Source: SKVR01 sp046291875 (GTDB lineage: Bacteria; Bacteroidota; Bacteroidia; Bacteroidales; UBA7960). From it: a DNA stretch of 64,000 nucleotides. The translations under genes and the position numbers were made by a program. Location: the NCBI GenBank assembly GCA_046291875.1, contig JBKBSF010000007.1:1-64000 (forward strand), in the 5' to 3' direction. Shown piece after piece: positions 1 through 10,273 of the stretch. The notes under the pieces were generated by a model that saw nothing but the letters and a program-made list of their open reading frames with translations, did no database searches and was not told where the DNA came from. The stretch's first letter is position 1, and the number at the start of each line of letters is the position of its first letter.

Positions 1-1605
1 ACCATCGGCAACGTAGATAACGTTCAATGCTTCGGACAAAGCAACGGATCGGCCCAGGCTCAACCCAGTGGCGGCACTGCTCCCTACTCCTATGCATGGA
101 GCAACGGACAAACTTCAGCCACCGCCTCCGGCCTTGCTGCAGGAAACTACTCTGTTACCGTAACCGATGCCAACGGTTGCACAGCCACCGGCAATGTTAC
201 CATTACACAGCCTACTCAGATCAATATTGCGGTTACCACACAAACCCAGCCCAGCTGCTTTGGTGGTACCAACGGTACTATTACCGTTGCAGCATCGGGT
301 GGAACACCCGGTTATACCTACAACTGGAGCAACGGACAAACCGGTGCCACCGCCAGCAACCTGGCGGCAGGAAACTACACCGTAACTGTTACCGATGCCA
401 ATGGTTGTACACGCGATCTGGCCATCAACCTGGGTCAACCCGCACTTCTGGAAGCCACTATAATCAACTCTGAGGATGTGGATTGCCACGGACAGGAAAC
501 CGGCTCTGCTACCGTTCAGGGAACAGGGGGTACGTTGCCATACACCTATGCCTGGAGCAACGGACAAACCGGTGCCACCGCCATTAACCTGGGTGCAGGA
601 AGCTACACCGTTACCATTACCGATGCCAATGGTTGTACTGCCACCGCAAGTGTTACCATAGTACAAAATGCACCGCTCATTATTACTGCCACCATTACCG
701 ATGCAAGCTGTAACGGACTTGCCGATGGTGCAATCCAGATCAATGTATCAGGAGGAACAGGAGCTGGCACATACACTTACCTCTGGTCAACAGGAGCAAC
801 TACACAAAACCTTACCAACATCATCTCGGGCAATTACTCTGTAACAGTAACCGATGCCAATGGATGTTTTATCACAGAGAATTTCTTCGTAGACCAACCC
901 GAAAGCATTCTGGCCAGTGAGACCATTACCCCGGTTTCCTGCCACGGAGGGAATAACGGTGCAATCCTTGTAACGGCTACCGGAGGAACCACTCCTTATT
1001 CCTACCTGTGGTCTACCGGATCTACCAGCAATCAAATTACCGGCCTCACAGCAGGAGCCTATTCGCTTACCATTACGGATGCCAACGGTTGTACTGCAAT
1101 TCAGGCTTATACAGTTCCGCAACCCGACCCCATCAGCTACAATGCTACCGTTACCAATATCTTATGCACAGGTGAGGCTAATGGTTCAGTCACTATCACC
1201 AATGTTCAGGGTGGCACTCCCCCGTTCTCCTATGCCTGGAGCAATGGCAGCACAACCCAGAACCTTACCAATGTATTGGCTGGCTCTTACACTCTTACTA
1301 TTACCGATGCTAACGGATGTACAGCAATCGAAACATTTGTAATTACAGAACCGGCCGATGGGCTTAATGTAATTATCAATACTGTTGATGTGGGTTGCTG
1401 GGGCGAAGCCACGGGTTCTGCCTTTGCCATCGTTACCGGAGGCACTCCATTCCCTGGCAATACCTACCAATATCTCTGGAGCACGGGTGCTACCACCGAT
1501 TTCATTCAAAACGTGGGTGCAGGCACCTATTCCCTGACTGTAACCGATGCCAATGGATGTACTTCTGTAGCAACTGCAGTGATCGAAGAACCCGACTCTC
1601 CCCTG
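1..1605 (+). repeat. Tandem ~228-bp SprB coding repeats
   Basis: The conserved block coding T-D-A-N-G-C recurs at 163, 391, 619, 850, 1075, 1303 and 1543. Spacings are 228, 228, 231, 225, 228 and 240 bp, all multiples of three. The first three units are the most similar at DNA level, which suggests recent duplication or gene conversion. The array continues left of the window. Confidence 0.9.
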
Positions 1606-4600
1606 GAAGCCAATGCCGGACCCAGCATTACCATTTGCTCGGCAGCCAATGAAGGCTTTGCAGTGCTTGGCGGCACAGGACTTACTCCAACAGCTATCGG
1701 AGGATCAGGCCCTTACACCTACTTATGGACAGCAAATCCTCCCGACCCCTCTTTGGCAGGGCAGGAAAATCTTGCCAATCCTATCGTACAGCCCCTGGTT
1801 CAAACTACCTACACCGTATTGGTAACCGATATCAACGGTTGTACGGAAACCGACTCTGCAACCATCACCGTTCACCCCACCGTAATTGCTGATGCAGGTG
1901 GTGGCGATGACAATACAATATTCCTTTGCTCAGGAGGTTCTGTTACCCTGGGAGGTACGCCTCTTGGAATTGGAAACACTGGCTATTACCAGGGCAATCC
2001 CAATGTAAACCCCAACCTGTTTACCTATCGTTGGGACCGCATTGCACCCACAACCGGTTTTGTGAATAACCAGCCTCACCCAACAGTTGCTCCCACCGTT
2101 ACCTCTACCTATGTGGTAAGGGTAAGAGAGATTGGCGGTTTCAATTGTATAGCTTACGATACTGTTACAGTTGTGATTGTGCCCGCACTTATGGTGCAGG
2201 CCATAGCCGATGCTTCTGTTTGCAACGGTAACAATACTGGTGTAAGCTTTACCCTGGGAGCTACCATCAGTGGCGGTACCGGCGATCCTGCCAATTACTC
2301 TATTCTCTGGACAGCCAACCCTGCAGATCCATCACTCGCGGGCCAGCAGAACCTGCTCAACCCGGTGGTTAGCCCAACCCAGACAACCGTCTACACCATT
2401 ACTGTTACGGATACCGAAGGTATTGCCTGCCAGGCTTCTGATGATGTAACTATCACTGTATTCCCCGAAATAGTGGTGGATGCTGGAACTGACACCACCA
2501 TTTGTCATCCTGACAATGGAGGTGATTTCATCCTGGGAGGCAGTCCTACTGCACAATACATTGACGGCTCTGCCGGAAGCTTTACCTATAGCTGGACTTC
2601 CGATCCGGCAGGATTTACTTCCAGTGAAGCCAACCCAGTTGTAGCACCCACACAAACCACTACCTATTTCCTTACTGTTACCGATGCCAATGGCTGCCAG
2701 GAGTTTGCCCAGGTTATCGTAACGGTACTGCCTCCCCTTGTGGCCAATGCGGGCACAGACCAGGAGATGTGTCATCCCTCAAATGGAGGTGAAGTGCAGC
2801 TCAACGGATCGGCAAGTGGCGGTACTCCCGGGTACACCTATTTGTGGGAACCCGCAGAAGGACTGAGCAACCCCAACATTGCTAACCCCATTGCCAGCCC
2901 TTCTTCTACAACCATCTACACCCTCACGGTAACAGATGCTTTTGGATGCCAGGACACTGATCAGGTGCAGGTTTCTGTAACAAACGAAGTGGTGGTTGAA
3001 ATTACAGGCGATGACCAGATGTGCCATCCGGCAGATGGAGGTTTTGTAACCCTTATTGCCAATGCATCTGGCGGTACCGGTGCTTTCCTATACCAATGGT
3101 CTGCCAACCCTCCTTATGATTTTGGAGGTCAGCAGAACAATGCCACCATTACCGTGAATCCTAGCATCAACACAACCTTTACCGTGGTAGTTACAGACCT
3201 GGGTGCACTGGCTTGCCAGGCCCAATCCAGCTTTGTTGTAACTGTTCTTGATCCTTTGCAAATCATTTTCGATACAGATACCGAACTCTGCCATCCTGAC
3301 AATACTACCGACCCAGGTACAACCATTACAGCTCTTGTAGGGGGTGGATCAGGAGACTTCACTTATCTGTGGAGCACCGGTGAAGATACCCAGGCGATTT
3401 TTGTAAATCCCATGGCTTCAACTACCTATTCGGTTACTGTTACCGATAATATAAGTGGATGTACCACAGAAGAATCTATTTTAATCACTGTATTTGATCC
3501 CCTGGTAGCAGATGCCGGGGCCGATGCCACGGTATGTTTCATGTCGTCGGTGCAGCTCAATGGTAGTGCTTTCGGAGGCTCAGGCAGCGGTTATACCTAC
3601 TCATGGTTCCCAACTGAGGGGCTTAGCAATCCGAACATTGCCAATCCGGTTTATACCACGCCCTCCAACCTGAATGAAGGAGAAACGGTTGTATTCACCC
3701 TCACTGTTTCCGATGCCAACGGATGTATTTCAACCGACCAGGTAACTGTAGAAGTACTTCCTGAGATCATCCTGGATGCCGGAGACGATCGCGAGGTTTG
3801 CTTTGGATCAGAGGTGATGCTGGGTGGAGATCCCACCGCTCAGGGAGGATCCGGCAACTACAACTACTTCTGGACCATCCAACCCGGCGGTTTCCAGTTC
3901 TCAACCAGCCCCAATCCTGTAGTAACCATCGACTTTACCGGTTCAAGAGAATACCGTCTGCTGGTACATGACCTGGAAGGAAACTGCTTCCGCTCTGCCG
4001 ATGTTACCCTTACTGTGATTGACGAACCCATTGTTACAGTAACTGCCAATCCCGAGCAGATCTGCGAAGGAGCACCCTCTGTACTAACTGCCACAGGAGG
4101 AGATTCTTACCTGTGGAGTACGGGCGAAACAACTGCCCAGATTACCGTGTTCCCAACCGAAACTACTACCTATTCGGTAACTGTAACCAATATCTGCGGC
4201 AGCACCACAGGAGAAGTAACCGTTGTGGTTGCTCCCGGCCCTGTGGTAGACCTTGGAGAAGACATTGAGGTCTGTGCCGGAGAAATCGTGGTACTGGATG
4301 CCGGCAGTTTTGCCAATGCTACCTACCTGTGGTCAGACGGAAGCACAGAACAAACACTTGTCGTTACAGAAACAGGAATATATTCCGTTACCGTAACCAG
4401 CCTTGATAATTTCTGCAGCTCCGAAGACCAGATACAGGTTACTTTCAACCCATTACCCCAGGCTCTTGTGGGCGAGGATCAGATCATCTGCCTTGGAGAA
4501 GAGGTTATGATCGGTGTGGATGATGCAGGTATGCCAATACCTATCAACACTTACCTTTGGATCAGTTCACCAGAGGATCCCTCCATCAGCGATCCGACCA

Positions 4601-6504
4601 TTTCTAATCCAATTGTGAGCCCCACCGTAACAACAACTTACACTCTCATTGAAACCTATGTGGAGACTGGCTGTACCAACAGCAATTCTGTTGTGGTTTC
4701 AGTAGTAGGGGGCTTACCCAATGCAGGTGAAGACCAGCAGATATGCCAGGGAGAATCTGTAACCCTTGGCCCTGATGTGCCTTATCCAGGAAATACCTAC
4801 TTCTGGACTTCAAGCAATCCTGACGAGGTTTTCGAAAATGACATACCCAATCCGGTTGTTTCGCCCAGTGTTACTACAACTTACACCCTTGTGGAGGAGT
4901 ACACCGAATTCGGATGTATCAATACAGCCAGCGTGGTTATCACGGTATTACCCTCTCCGCAGGCATTTACCGGCCCCGACCAGGACATCTGCCTGGGAGA
5001 AATGGTAACCCTCGGAACAGAGTATACTGAACCCATGCCACCCAACACCTACCTGTGGACCAGCGAACCTCTTGATGAATCTATCAGCGACCCCAATGTG
5101 TCCAACCCCACGGTAAGCCCCACGGTAACCACAATCTACACCCTTACCGAAGTATTTATCCTTACCGGTTGTACTACAGTAAATACGGTGGTTGTTACGG
5201 TACATCCTTATCCTGAAGCCATCGTGATTGACGATACCAGCGTATGCCAGGGAGAATCTATCCAGCCAGGCTCTGCCGCTCAACCCGGACTGAGCTACTA
5301 CTGGACCTCTGAACCCCAGGGATTTGTTTCTACCGATGCCAACCCGGTAATCGTTCCCAGTCAGTTGCCCCTGGATGCCAACAACCAGATCACATTGATC
5401 CTGCAGGTGTCCAACGATTTCTGTACATCCGAAGCGCAGGTGATTATAACCGTAATCCCGGCACCAGAACCTGAGGTAAGCGACGATCTTACTTTCTGCA
5501 ACCCCCAGGATGCCCAGGATACACCCATTGGAGGTGAAGCCATTGACGGATACATCTATCAGTGGCAAGGTTCAGACGGATTCAGCTCATCAGAAGCCAA
5601 TCCTTTGGTAAGCCCTACCGCTACAACAACCTATACACTTATTGTTACGGATACCCAAACAGGTTGCTCTGCTACAGTACAGGTAGTGATTACCATCAGC
5701 GACCTGAGCTTTGTTCAAACCAACAATCCAAGGGTTTGCGAAGATGCACAAGTAGCCGTATTAGGACAGGATGTTGAAGTAAGCGGAGGTACACCACCCT
5801 ATACCTGGTTCTGGACCAACGCCCAGGGCAATAATATCGGAAATCAGAAGGAGGTAGTTGTAAATGCACCGTTCTCAGAAAACTACACCCTCACAGTACT
5901 TGATGCTGCCGGTTGCCCCATAAGCCACACCTTCCAGATCGAGTTTATCGACAATCCGCAGGTGAGTTTGCTTATCAACAACAACCCGGCAGGAAGTGTC
6001 TATACTGCTTACCAGGGCCAGACAGTTATTTTCGAAGCCATCCCCAACGGATACGATCGCTACGACTTCTACCTGCTTGATGCCGAAGAAACGCCAAATC
6101 CACCTTCAGAAGAGGACCTGAAAGATATGGGTACTCCCGCACAGTCAGGTTTGTCGAACCGTTTCATCGTTAATGACCTGAAAAACGGCCAGAGGGTATT
6201 TGTGGTGGCATTTGATGGTGATTGCTCCGGAGCCAGTGATATGGTTACCATCCTCATCAATGAACTTCCCAATGCCTTTACCCCTGATGGCGACGGCATC
6301 AACGATACCTTTGCCGAAGGACTAGAGATTACTATCTTCAACCGCTGGGGACAAAAAGTATATGAAGGAACCAGTGGATGGGATGGCACATTCAACGGCC
6401 GTAAGGTATCGCCAGGCACCTATTACTACCTGGTAAATATCTATGATGAGTTCAACAACAAAACCACCATGAAAGGTTCTGTAACTGTTATTTTAACTGA
6501 ATAA
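1..6504 (+). CDS. Giant SprB-like repetitive surface adhesin, 3' part, T9SS type B cargo (5' end outside window)
   Basis: The reading frame is open from base 1 and ends at TAA 6502-6504, giving 2167 residues of a larger protein. The first ~530 residues are seven SprB-type repeats of about 76 residues, each with a W-S-(T/N)-G core and a T-D-A-N-G-C motif. About 15 longer Cys-containing Ig/PKD-like modules follow, many starting near D-A-G-x-D and ending in T-T-x-Y-x-L-x-V-T-D. The last ~80 residues contain NAFTPDGDGINDTF and FNRWGQKVYE, the gliding-motility-associated C-terminal (type B T9SS sorting) domain. Known: such proteins are exported by T9SS and anchored at the cell surface; SprB is the mobile gliding adhesin of Flavobacterium. 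Inferred: a cell-surface adhesin working with the PorP/SprF protein downstream. Cargo class is certain; an actual gliding role is not. Confidence 0.93.
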   Translation, partial: TIGNVDNVQCFGQSNGSAQAQPSGGTAPYSYAWSNGQTSATASGLAAGNYSVTVTDANGCTATGNVTITQPTQINIAVTTQTQPSCFGGTNGTITVAASGGTPGYTYNWSNGQTGATASNLAAGNYTVTVTDANGCTRDLAINLGQPALLEATIINSEDVDCHGQETGSATVQGTGGTLPYTYAWSNGQTGATAINLGAGSYTVTITDANGCTATASVTIVQNAPLIITATITDASCNGLADGAIQINVSGGTGAGTYTYLWSTGATTQNLTNIISGNYSVTVTDANGCFITENFFVDQPESILASETITPVSCHGGNNGAILVTATGGTTPYSYLWSTGSTSNQITGLTAGAYSLTITDANGCTAIQAYTVPQPDPISYNATVTNILCTGEANGSVTITNVQGGTPPFSYAWSNGSTTQNLTNVLAGSYTLTITDANGCTAIETFVITEPADGLNVIINTVDVGCWGEATGSAFAIVTGGTPFPGNTYQYLWSTGATTDFIQNVGAGTYSLTVTDANGCTSVATAVIEEPDSPLEANAGPSITICSAANEGFAVLGGTGLTPTAIGGSGPYTYLWTANPPDPSLAGQENLANPIVQPLVQTTYTVLVTDINGCTETDSATITVHPTVIADAGGGDDNTIFLCSGGSVTLGGTPLGIGNTGYYQGNPNVNPNLFTYRWDRIAPTTGFVNNQPHPTVAPTVTSTYVVRVREIGGFNCIAYDTVTVVIVPALMVQAIADASVCNGNNTGVSFTLGATISGGTGDPANYSILWTANPADPSLAGQQNLLNPVVSPTQTTVYTITVTDTEGIACQASDDVTITVFPEIVVDAGTDTTICHPDNGGDFILGGSPTAQYIDGSAGSFTYSWTSDPAGFTSSEANPVVAPTQTTTYFLTVTDANGCQEFAQVIVTVLPPLVANAGTDQEMCHPSNGGEVQLNGSASGGTPGYTYLWEPAEGLSNPNIANPIASPSSTTIYTLTVTDAFGCQDTDQVQVSVTNEVVVEITGDDQMCHPADGGFVTLIANASGGTGAFLYQWSANPPYDFGGQQNNATITVNPSINTTFTVVVTDLGALACQAQSSFVVTVLDPLQIIFDTDTELCHPDNTTDPGTTITALVGGGSGDFTYLWSTGEDTQAIFVNPMASTTYSVTVTDNISGCTTEESILITVFDPLVADAGADATVCFMSSVQLNGSAFGGSGSGYTYSWFPTEGLSNPNIANPVYTTPSNLNEGETVVFTLTVSDANGCISTDQVTVEVLPEIILDAGDDREVCFGSEVMLGGDPTAQGGSGNYNYFWTIQPGGFQFSTSPNPVVTIDFTGSREYRLLVHDLEGNCFRSADVTLTVIDEPIVTVTANPEQICEGAPSVLTATGGDSYLWSTGETTAQITVFPTETTTYSVTVTNICGSTTGEVTVVVAPGPVVDLGEDIEVCAGEIVVLDAGSFANATYLWSDGSTEQTLVVTETGIYSVTVTSLDNFCSSEDQIQVTFNPLPQALVGEDQIICLGEEVMIGVDDAGMPIPINTYLWISSPEDPSISDPTISNPIVSPTVTTTYTLIETYVETGCTNSNSVVVSVVGGLPNAGEDQQICQGESVTLGPDVPYPGNTYFWTSSNPDEVFENDIPNPVVSPSVTTTYTLVEEYTEFGCINTASVVITVLPSPQAFTGPDQDICLGEMVTLGTEYTEPMPPNTYLWTSEPLDESISDPNVSNPTVSPTVTTIYTLTEVFILTGCTTVNTVVVTVHPYPEAIVIDDTSVCQGESIQPGSAAQPGLSYYWTSEPQGFVSTDANPVIVPSQLPLDANNQITLILQVSNDFCTSEAQVIITVIPAPEPEVSDDLTFCNPQDAQDTPIGGEAIDGYIYQWQGSDGFSSSEANPLVSPTATTTYTLIVTDTQTGCSATVQVVITISDLSFVQTNNPRVCEDAQVAVLGQDVEVSGGTPPYTWFWTNAQGNNIGNQKEVVVNAPFSENYTLTVLDAAGCPISHTFQIEFIDNPQVSLLINNNPAGSVYTAYQGQTVIFEAIPNGYDRYDFYLLDAEETPNPPSEEDLKDMGTPAQSGLSNRFIVNDLKNGQRVFVVAFDGDCSGASDMVTILINELPNAFTPDGDGINDTFAEGLEITIFNRWGQKVYEGTSGWDGTFNGRKVSPGTYYYLVNIYDEFNNKTTMKGSVTVILTE

Positions 6505-6517
6505 TCAACCCACAATG

Positions 6518-6543
6518 AGGTTCCGGTCATATGACCGGAACCT
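6518..6543. terminator. Perfect 13-bp inverted repeat after the adhesin gene
   Basis: The arms AGGTTCCGGTCAT and ATGACCGGAACCT form a 26-bp perfect palindrome 14 bp after the adhesin stop. Only a weak TTTA tail follows, so it may be a 3' stabilising hairpin or a partial terminator before the next plus-strand gene. Confidence 0.6.
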
Positions 6544-6609
6544 TTACAAAAGAAATGCGTATACAGCTTTGAAGAAATGGAATAAATTCTTTCAGAAAAA
6601 CTAATTTCG

Positions 6610-9165
6610 ATGAGCCGACTTTATATTTTTACGCTATGCATTCTTCTTGCATTGCCTGCTGTGGCGCAACGCACACAGCAGCGCATTGCCGTGGGCGATG
6701 ATTTTTACAACAAGGAACAGTTTCATGAAGCGATCAAGGTTTATGAACGCATTTTAAGAAGAGAAAGCAATCCGGTGATCCGTCAGGAACTTTCTTTTAA
6801 AATGGGAGAATCTTACCGCAGACTGCTCAACTACGAAGAAGCTAAAAAGTGGTACACCATTGCACTCAACCTGGGATTTGAAGACCCCATCATTTTCCTG
6901 TATCTGGGCGAGATGACCCTGGGGCTTGAAGAATTTGAAAATTCAATATTCTACAGCCAGTTATTCCTTGAATCATACCCCGGCCATGAGTTGGGGACAA
7001 AACTTTTGCAGTCGGCTCAGTTTGCAAAAGAAAATTACACTACCGAAACCATCTTTGAAGTCTCCAACGAACGGGGCCTCAACAACCGCGGGCAGCAATG
7101 GGGCGTAAATATGCTCGAAAACGTTGTAGTGGTATTCCAGGATCAGGCAAGGGTAGATGCCCAGTTTGACATTGACATTCGCCTGCGCTACAACAATATT
7201 TTTTATTGGGCTTTGGTTTCCAGAACGCTCAAGGATCGCGTGATTTTCTCCTCCACCCTGCCCATGGATGGAAGTTCAACCGGTGGATATTCCAATATTT
7301 ACCAGGCCACTTTCAACCGTCGTAAAGGAGACTGGGACATGCCCAGGCTGCTGGGGGGTGGTATAAACTCCAACTATTACGATGGCTTCCTTTCTTACGA
7401 TGCTGTAAATGAAATCGGATACTTCATGAACAGTGGCGGGCAAACCGGTAACCGTGCCACCGCCGACATTTACACCGTAAAATACAATAAGAACAACGAC
7501 TTCTGGGGCTCCCCCGAGATGTTTGTGTTCAACAGCGATGAGTTTAACATCGGTTATCCTTCCATCAATGAAGATGGTACAGTGCTCTATTTCGCCTCCG
7601 ATATGCCTGGTGGTTTTGGCAGGTATGATATCTACAAAATGATAAAGGACGAAGAGGGCAACTGGGGAGACCCCATTAACCTGGGCCCGGTGATCAATAC
7701 CGAATTCAACGAATCCTACCCCTTTATTGCAGGCAATGTATTGTATTTCTCCTCTTACGGGCATCCTGGCTTTGGAGGCTTCGACGTGTTTTATTCCATC
7801 ATTGATGAGGATGGCAACTATGGCACTCCCATCAACATGGGTGCACCGGTAAACTCCAGTGCCGATGACTTCGGATTTGTAATTGATGATAATTATACGC
7901 GTGGCTTTTTCTCCAGCAACCGCCCCGGGGGTGAAGGAGAAGACGACATCTATTCTTTCAGGGTAGTGCCTAAAACCTTTATGGTACAGGGTCGGGTAAT
8001 TAACCAGATAACAGGTGAACCTGTCGGAGGACTACAGTTGTTCTTCTATGATGACAACAACAATTTCTTTGATGCCATAACCGATGCAATGGGTTTCTAC
8101 ACTCTGCCCGATCTCAGTACCAATGTAAATTACTACATCTCGGCATACCCCGACGGGTTCCATGAGCTTGCAGATACCCTGGCTGTGCGCGATCAGCTGC
8201 TTTCGAGCCGTTTTACAGTTATCAGTGATTATGAAAGAAACTTCGCACTGATCCCATTGGATCATGTGGCACCCGAACCTGAACCTGTTGACACCAAAGA
8301 AGAACCGGTGATGGTTACTCCCGATCCGCTTCTGGCCGACGATTTTCCTGCATTGGACAAAACGCCCAAAGAAGAGGTTCCTGCCACACGTGCGGAAGAC
8401 ACCATTGAAGATCAGCTTCGCAGAAGAGGAACGGAACAGGCTCCGGTATTTACACTAAGCTCTGATGGCTTCCCCACCATTTATTTCGATTTTGGCAAAG
8501 CCAATCTTACACCCACAGCCATTGCCCAGCTTGACACCATGATCCGGTTTATGCGCGCCAATCCAGAAAAAGGAGTAATTGTGCATGCACACACCGACGA
8601 GATCAGTGGTTACCTGTTTAACTTCTACCTGTCGCAGCAGCGGGCCCAGAGTATTCTGGTGCATCTGCGGCGCAACGGAATCGATCCATCGCGGATCTAC
8701 CCCAAGGGACACGGCAAAATGCAACTGGTGGTTCGCAATGCTACCGGTGATGCACAGCACAGGCTCAACCGCCGGGCTACTTTCGAATCGATCCCCATGA
8801 ATGAACTACAGGCATACCTGGAAGATGCTTCGCGCCACAGTTTCCGCTACCTCAATTCCATTGAGAAGGAAGCCCACTTTGCACAGGGAGTAGAGTTCAT
8901 GGTGCAGTTTATGGCATCGCATGTGCCCATCAACCCACAGTACTACAGGAAGATCATGGAGAATATTCCTGATGTTGACATTATTTATTATTACGATACA
9001 GATCGCTACCACCGTTACCTGGTAGGCAGCTTCAAAGATTTCGACACGGCATTTGCCATGCAGCGAAGACTAAGAGAGCTGGGATATGAGATTTACGTTG
9101 TGGCTTTCCACAATGGCGATCGCATACCCGTGAGCCGGGCACGCAGGCTGGTTGGTGAGCTGTAG
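6610..9165 (+). CDS. PorE-like OmpA-family protein (TPR, beta-propeller, CRD, OmpA, SPOR-like tail)
   Basis: 851 residues. A signal peptide ends near LPAVAQ (residues 15-20). TPR-like helices span ~25-140 and PD40/WD40-like blades ~150-445, with repeats such as YFASDMPGGFGRYDIY and FFSSNRPGGEGEDDIYSF. A carboxypeptidase-regulatory-like domain lies at ~455-530. An OmpA peptidoglycan-binding domain at ~615-735 keeps the Asp in HAHTDE and the Arg in LSQQRAQ. The order TPR-propeller-CRD-OmpA is that of PorE of Porphyromonas, which tethers T9SS to peptidoglycan. Two differences: the signal peptide has no lipobox Cys, and ~110 extra residues follow the OmpA domain, the last ~60 resembling a SPOR domain (YLVGSFKDFDTAFAMQRRL). 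It sits between an adhesin and a PorP/SprF gene, so a dedicated secretion or anchoring role is likely. Confidence 0.85.
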   Translation: MSRLYIFTLCILLALPAVAQRTQQRIAVGDDFYNKEQFHEAIKVYERILRRESNPVIRQELSFKMGESYRRLLNYEEAKKWYTIALNLGFEDPIIFLYLGEMTLGLEEFENSIFYSQLFLESYPGHELGTKLLQSAQFAKENYTTETIFEVSNERGLNNRGQQWGVNMLENVVVVFQDQARVDAQFDIDIRLRYNNIFYWALVSRTLKDRVIFSSTLPMDGSSTGGYSNIYQATFNRRKGDWDMPRLLGGGINSNYYDGFLSYDAVNEIGYFMNSGGQTGNRATADIYTVKYNKNNDFWGSPEMFVFNSDEFNIGYPSINEDGTVLYFASDMPGGFGRYDIYKMIKDEEGNWGDPINLGPVINTEFNESYPFIAGNVLYFSSYGHPGFGGFDVFYSIIDEDGNYGTPINMGAPVNSSADDFGFVIDDNYTRGFFSSNRPGGEGEDDIYSFRVVPKTFMVQGRVINQITGEPVGGLQLFFYDDNNNFFDAITDAMGFYTLPDLSTNVNYYISAYPDGFHELADTLAVRDQLLSSRFTVISDYERNFALIPLDHVAPEPEPVDTKEEPVMVTPDPLLADDFPALDKTPKEEVPATRAEDTIEDQLRRRGTEQAPVFTLSSDGFPTIYFDFGKANLTPTAIAQLDTMIRFMRANPEKGVIVHAHTDEISGYLFNFYLSQQRAQSILVHLRRNGIDPSRIYPKGHGKMQLVVRNATGDAQHRLNRRATFESIPMNELQAYLEDASRHSFRYLNSIEKEAHFAQGVEFMVQFMASHVPINPQYYRKIMENIPDVDIIYYYDTDRYHRYLVGSFKDFDTAFAMQRRLRELGYEIYVVAFHNGDRIPVSRARRLVGEL

Positions 9166-9204
9166 CACCCTTTGATTAACAAACAGAATTACACAATACC
9201 GGCT

Positions 9205-10122
9205 ATGAAGAAACTAACCCTTGCACTAACACTTATCGGCTTGTTTCAGCTGAATCTGATGGCCCAGAACGATGCCCACTTCAGCCAGTACATGTTCAAC
9301 GAAGGGGTTTTTAACCCCGCAGCCATTGAGGTATCCAATACCATCAATGCCTCACTGGTGGCCCGCCAGCAATGGGTGGGGTTCGAAAATGCCCCCTCCA
9401 CACAGGCACTCAATGCCAGCACCTATATCCAGGAACTCTTCGGGGGTGTAGGGATCAACATTGTGCACGACCGCCTCGGGTATGAAAGCTTTTTGTCAGC
9501 ACGGGCCTACTATGCTTTCCCTGTTCAGATTGGTGTTCTCTCGAGTCTTACTTTTGGACTGGGAGCCGGCATTGTAAACCGGAACATCGACGGATCAAGA
9601 CTACGCTATGGCGATATGTCTGACCCCAATGCCATTTTCGACAGGCAGAACTTTCTGCGCCCTGACTTCAACTTCGGTGCAGAATACGTTGACCCCAATC
9701 TTACAGTAGGTTTTGCAACTACTCACCTTTACAGATCAGTAAAAGGTTCCCAGAGCGACTACACGCCACGCCACTATTATCTTTATGCCAAATATCTTTT
9801 CGAAGATGTGATTGACAGGGTTGACATTCAGCCCTACCTGCTGTTTAAAAGCAGCTGGTTTATGACCCAGTTCGACATCAACGTACTGGCCTATTACGAT
9901 AATATGCTCTGGGGTGGGTTCTCCTACCGGCTTGGAGATGCCATTTCGGCCATGGTGGGTTATTTTATAACCCCTGAAATTCGCGTAGGATACGCATACG
10001 ACTACGCAGTGGGTGTAAGTCGCGGATATAACGGGGGATCGCACGAGATTATGATCAGCACCACCTTTGAAGGCTTTAACAAAACCCGTGTAACACCCAA
10101 AACACCCAGGATTTTTAACTAG
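9205..10122 (+). CDS. PorP/SprF-family T9SS outer-membrane protein
   Basis: 305 residues from ATG 9205. This start is preferred over an upstream TTG at 9172 because it places a normal signal peptide (KKLTLALTLIGLF...LMAQ) at the N terminus. The mature start NDAHFSQYMFNEGVFNPA and the alternating beta-strand pattern are typical of PorP/SprF. Known: SprF-type proteins are paired with type B sorting-domain cargo and are needed for its export or surface attachment. It lies 39 bp after the PorE-like gene, in the same direction as the adhesin, so the three genes probably form one export unit. A terminator follows. Confidence 0.92.
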   Translation: MKKLTLALTLIGLFQLNLMAQNDAHFSQYMFNEGVFNPAAIEVSNTINASLVARQQWVGFENAPSTQALNASTYIQELFGGVGINIVHDRLGYESFLSARAYYAFPVQIGVLSSLTFGLGAGIVNRNIDGSRLRYGDMSDPNAIFDRQNFLRPDFNFGAEYVDPNLTVGFATTHLYRSVKGSQSDYTPRHYYLYAKYLFEDVIDRVDIQPYLLFKSSWFMTQFDINVLAYYDNMLWGGFSYRLGDAISAMVGYFITPEIRVGYAYDYAVGVSRGYNGGSHEIMISTTFEGFNKTRVTPKTPRIFN

Positions 10123-10156
10123 GTTAGGTTGACCCCAAAATACAAACAATGGAAAG

Positions 10157-10180
10157 ACCGGCTTATGGCCGGTTTTTTTA
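10157..10180 (+). terminator. Rho-independent terminator after the PorP/SprF gene
   Basis: Six-base stem ACCGGC/GCCGGT with loop TTATG, followed at once by a run of T. Confidence 0.85.
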
Positions 10181-10273
10181 TTACCCGGATTTTTCGTATT
10201 TTGCAAAACACACATACTACTTATTAAACTGAGTTCTTTAAGATAAGTAACAAACCTACCAAAAGCCACCGTT

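Noticed and set aside
115..666. Open frames on the other strand and in the second plus frame of the adhesin repeats
   Set aside because: They recur with the repeat period and simply mirror the SprB repeats.
1..1605. Regular repeats as a possible CRISPR array
   Set aside because: Units are ~228 bp, in frame and protein-coding; no 25-40 bp repeats with unique spacers.
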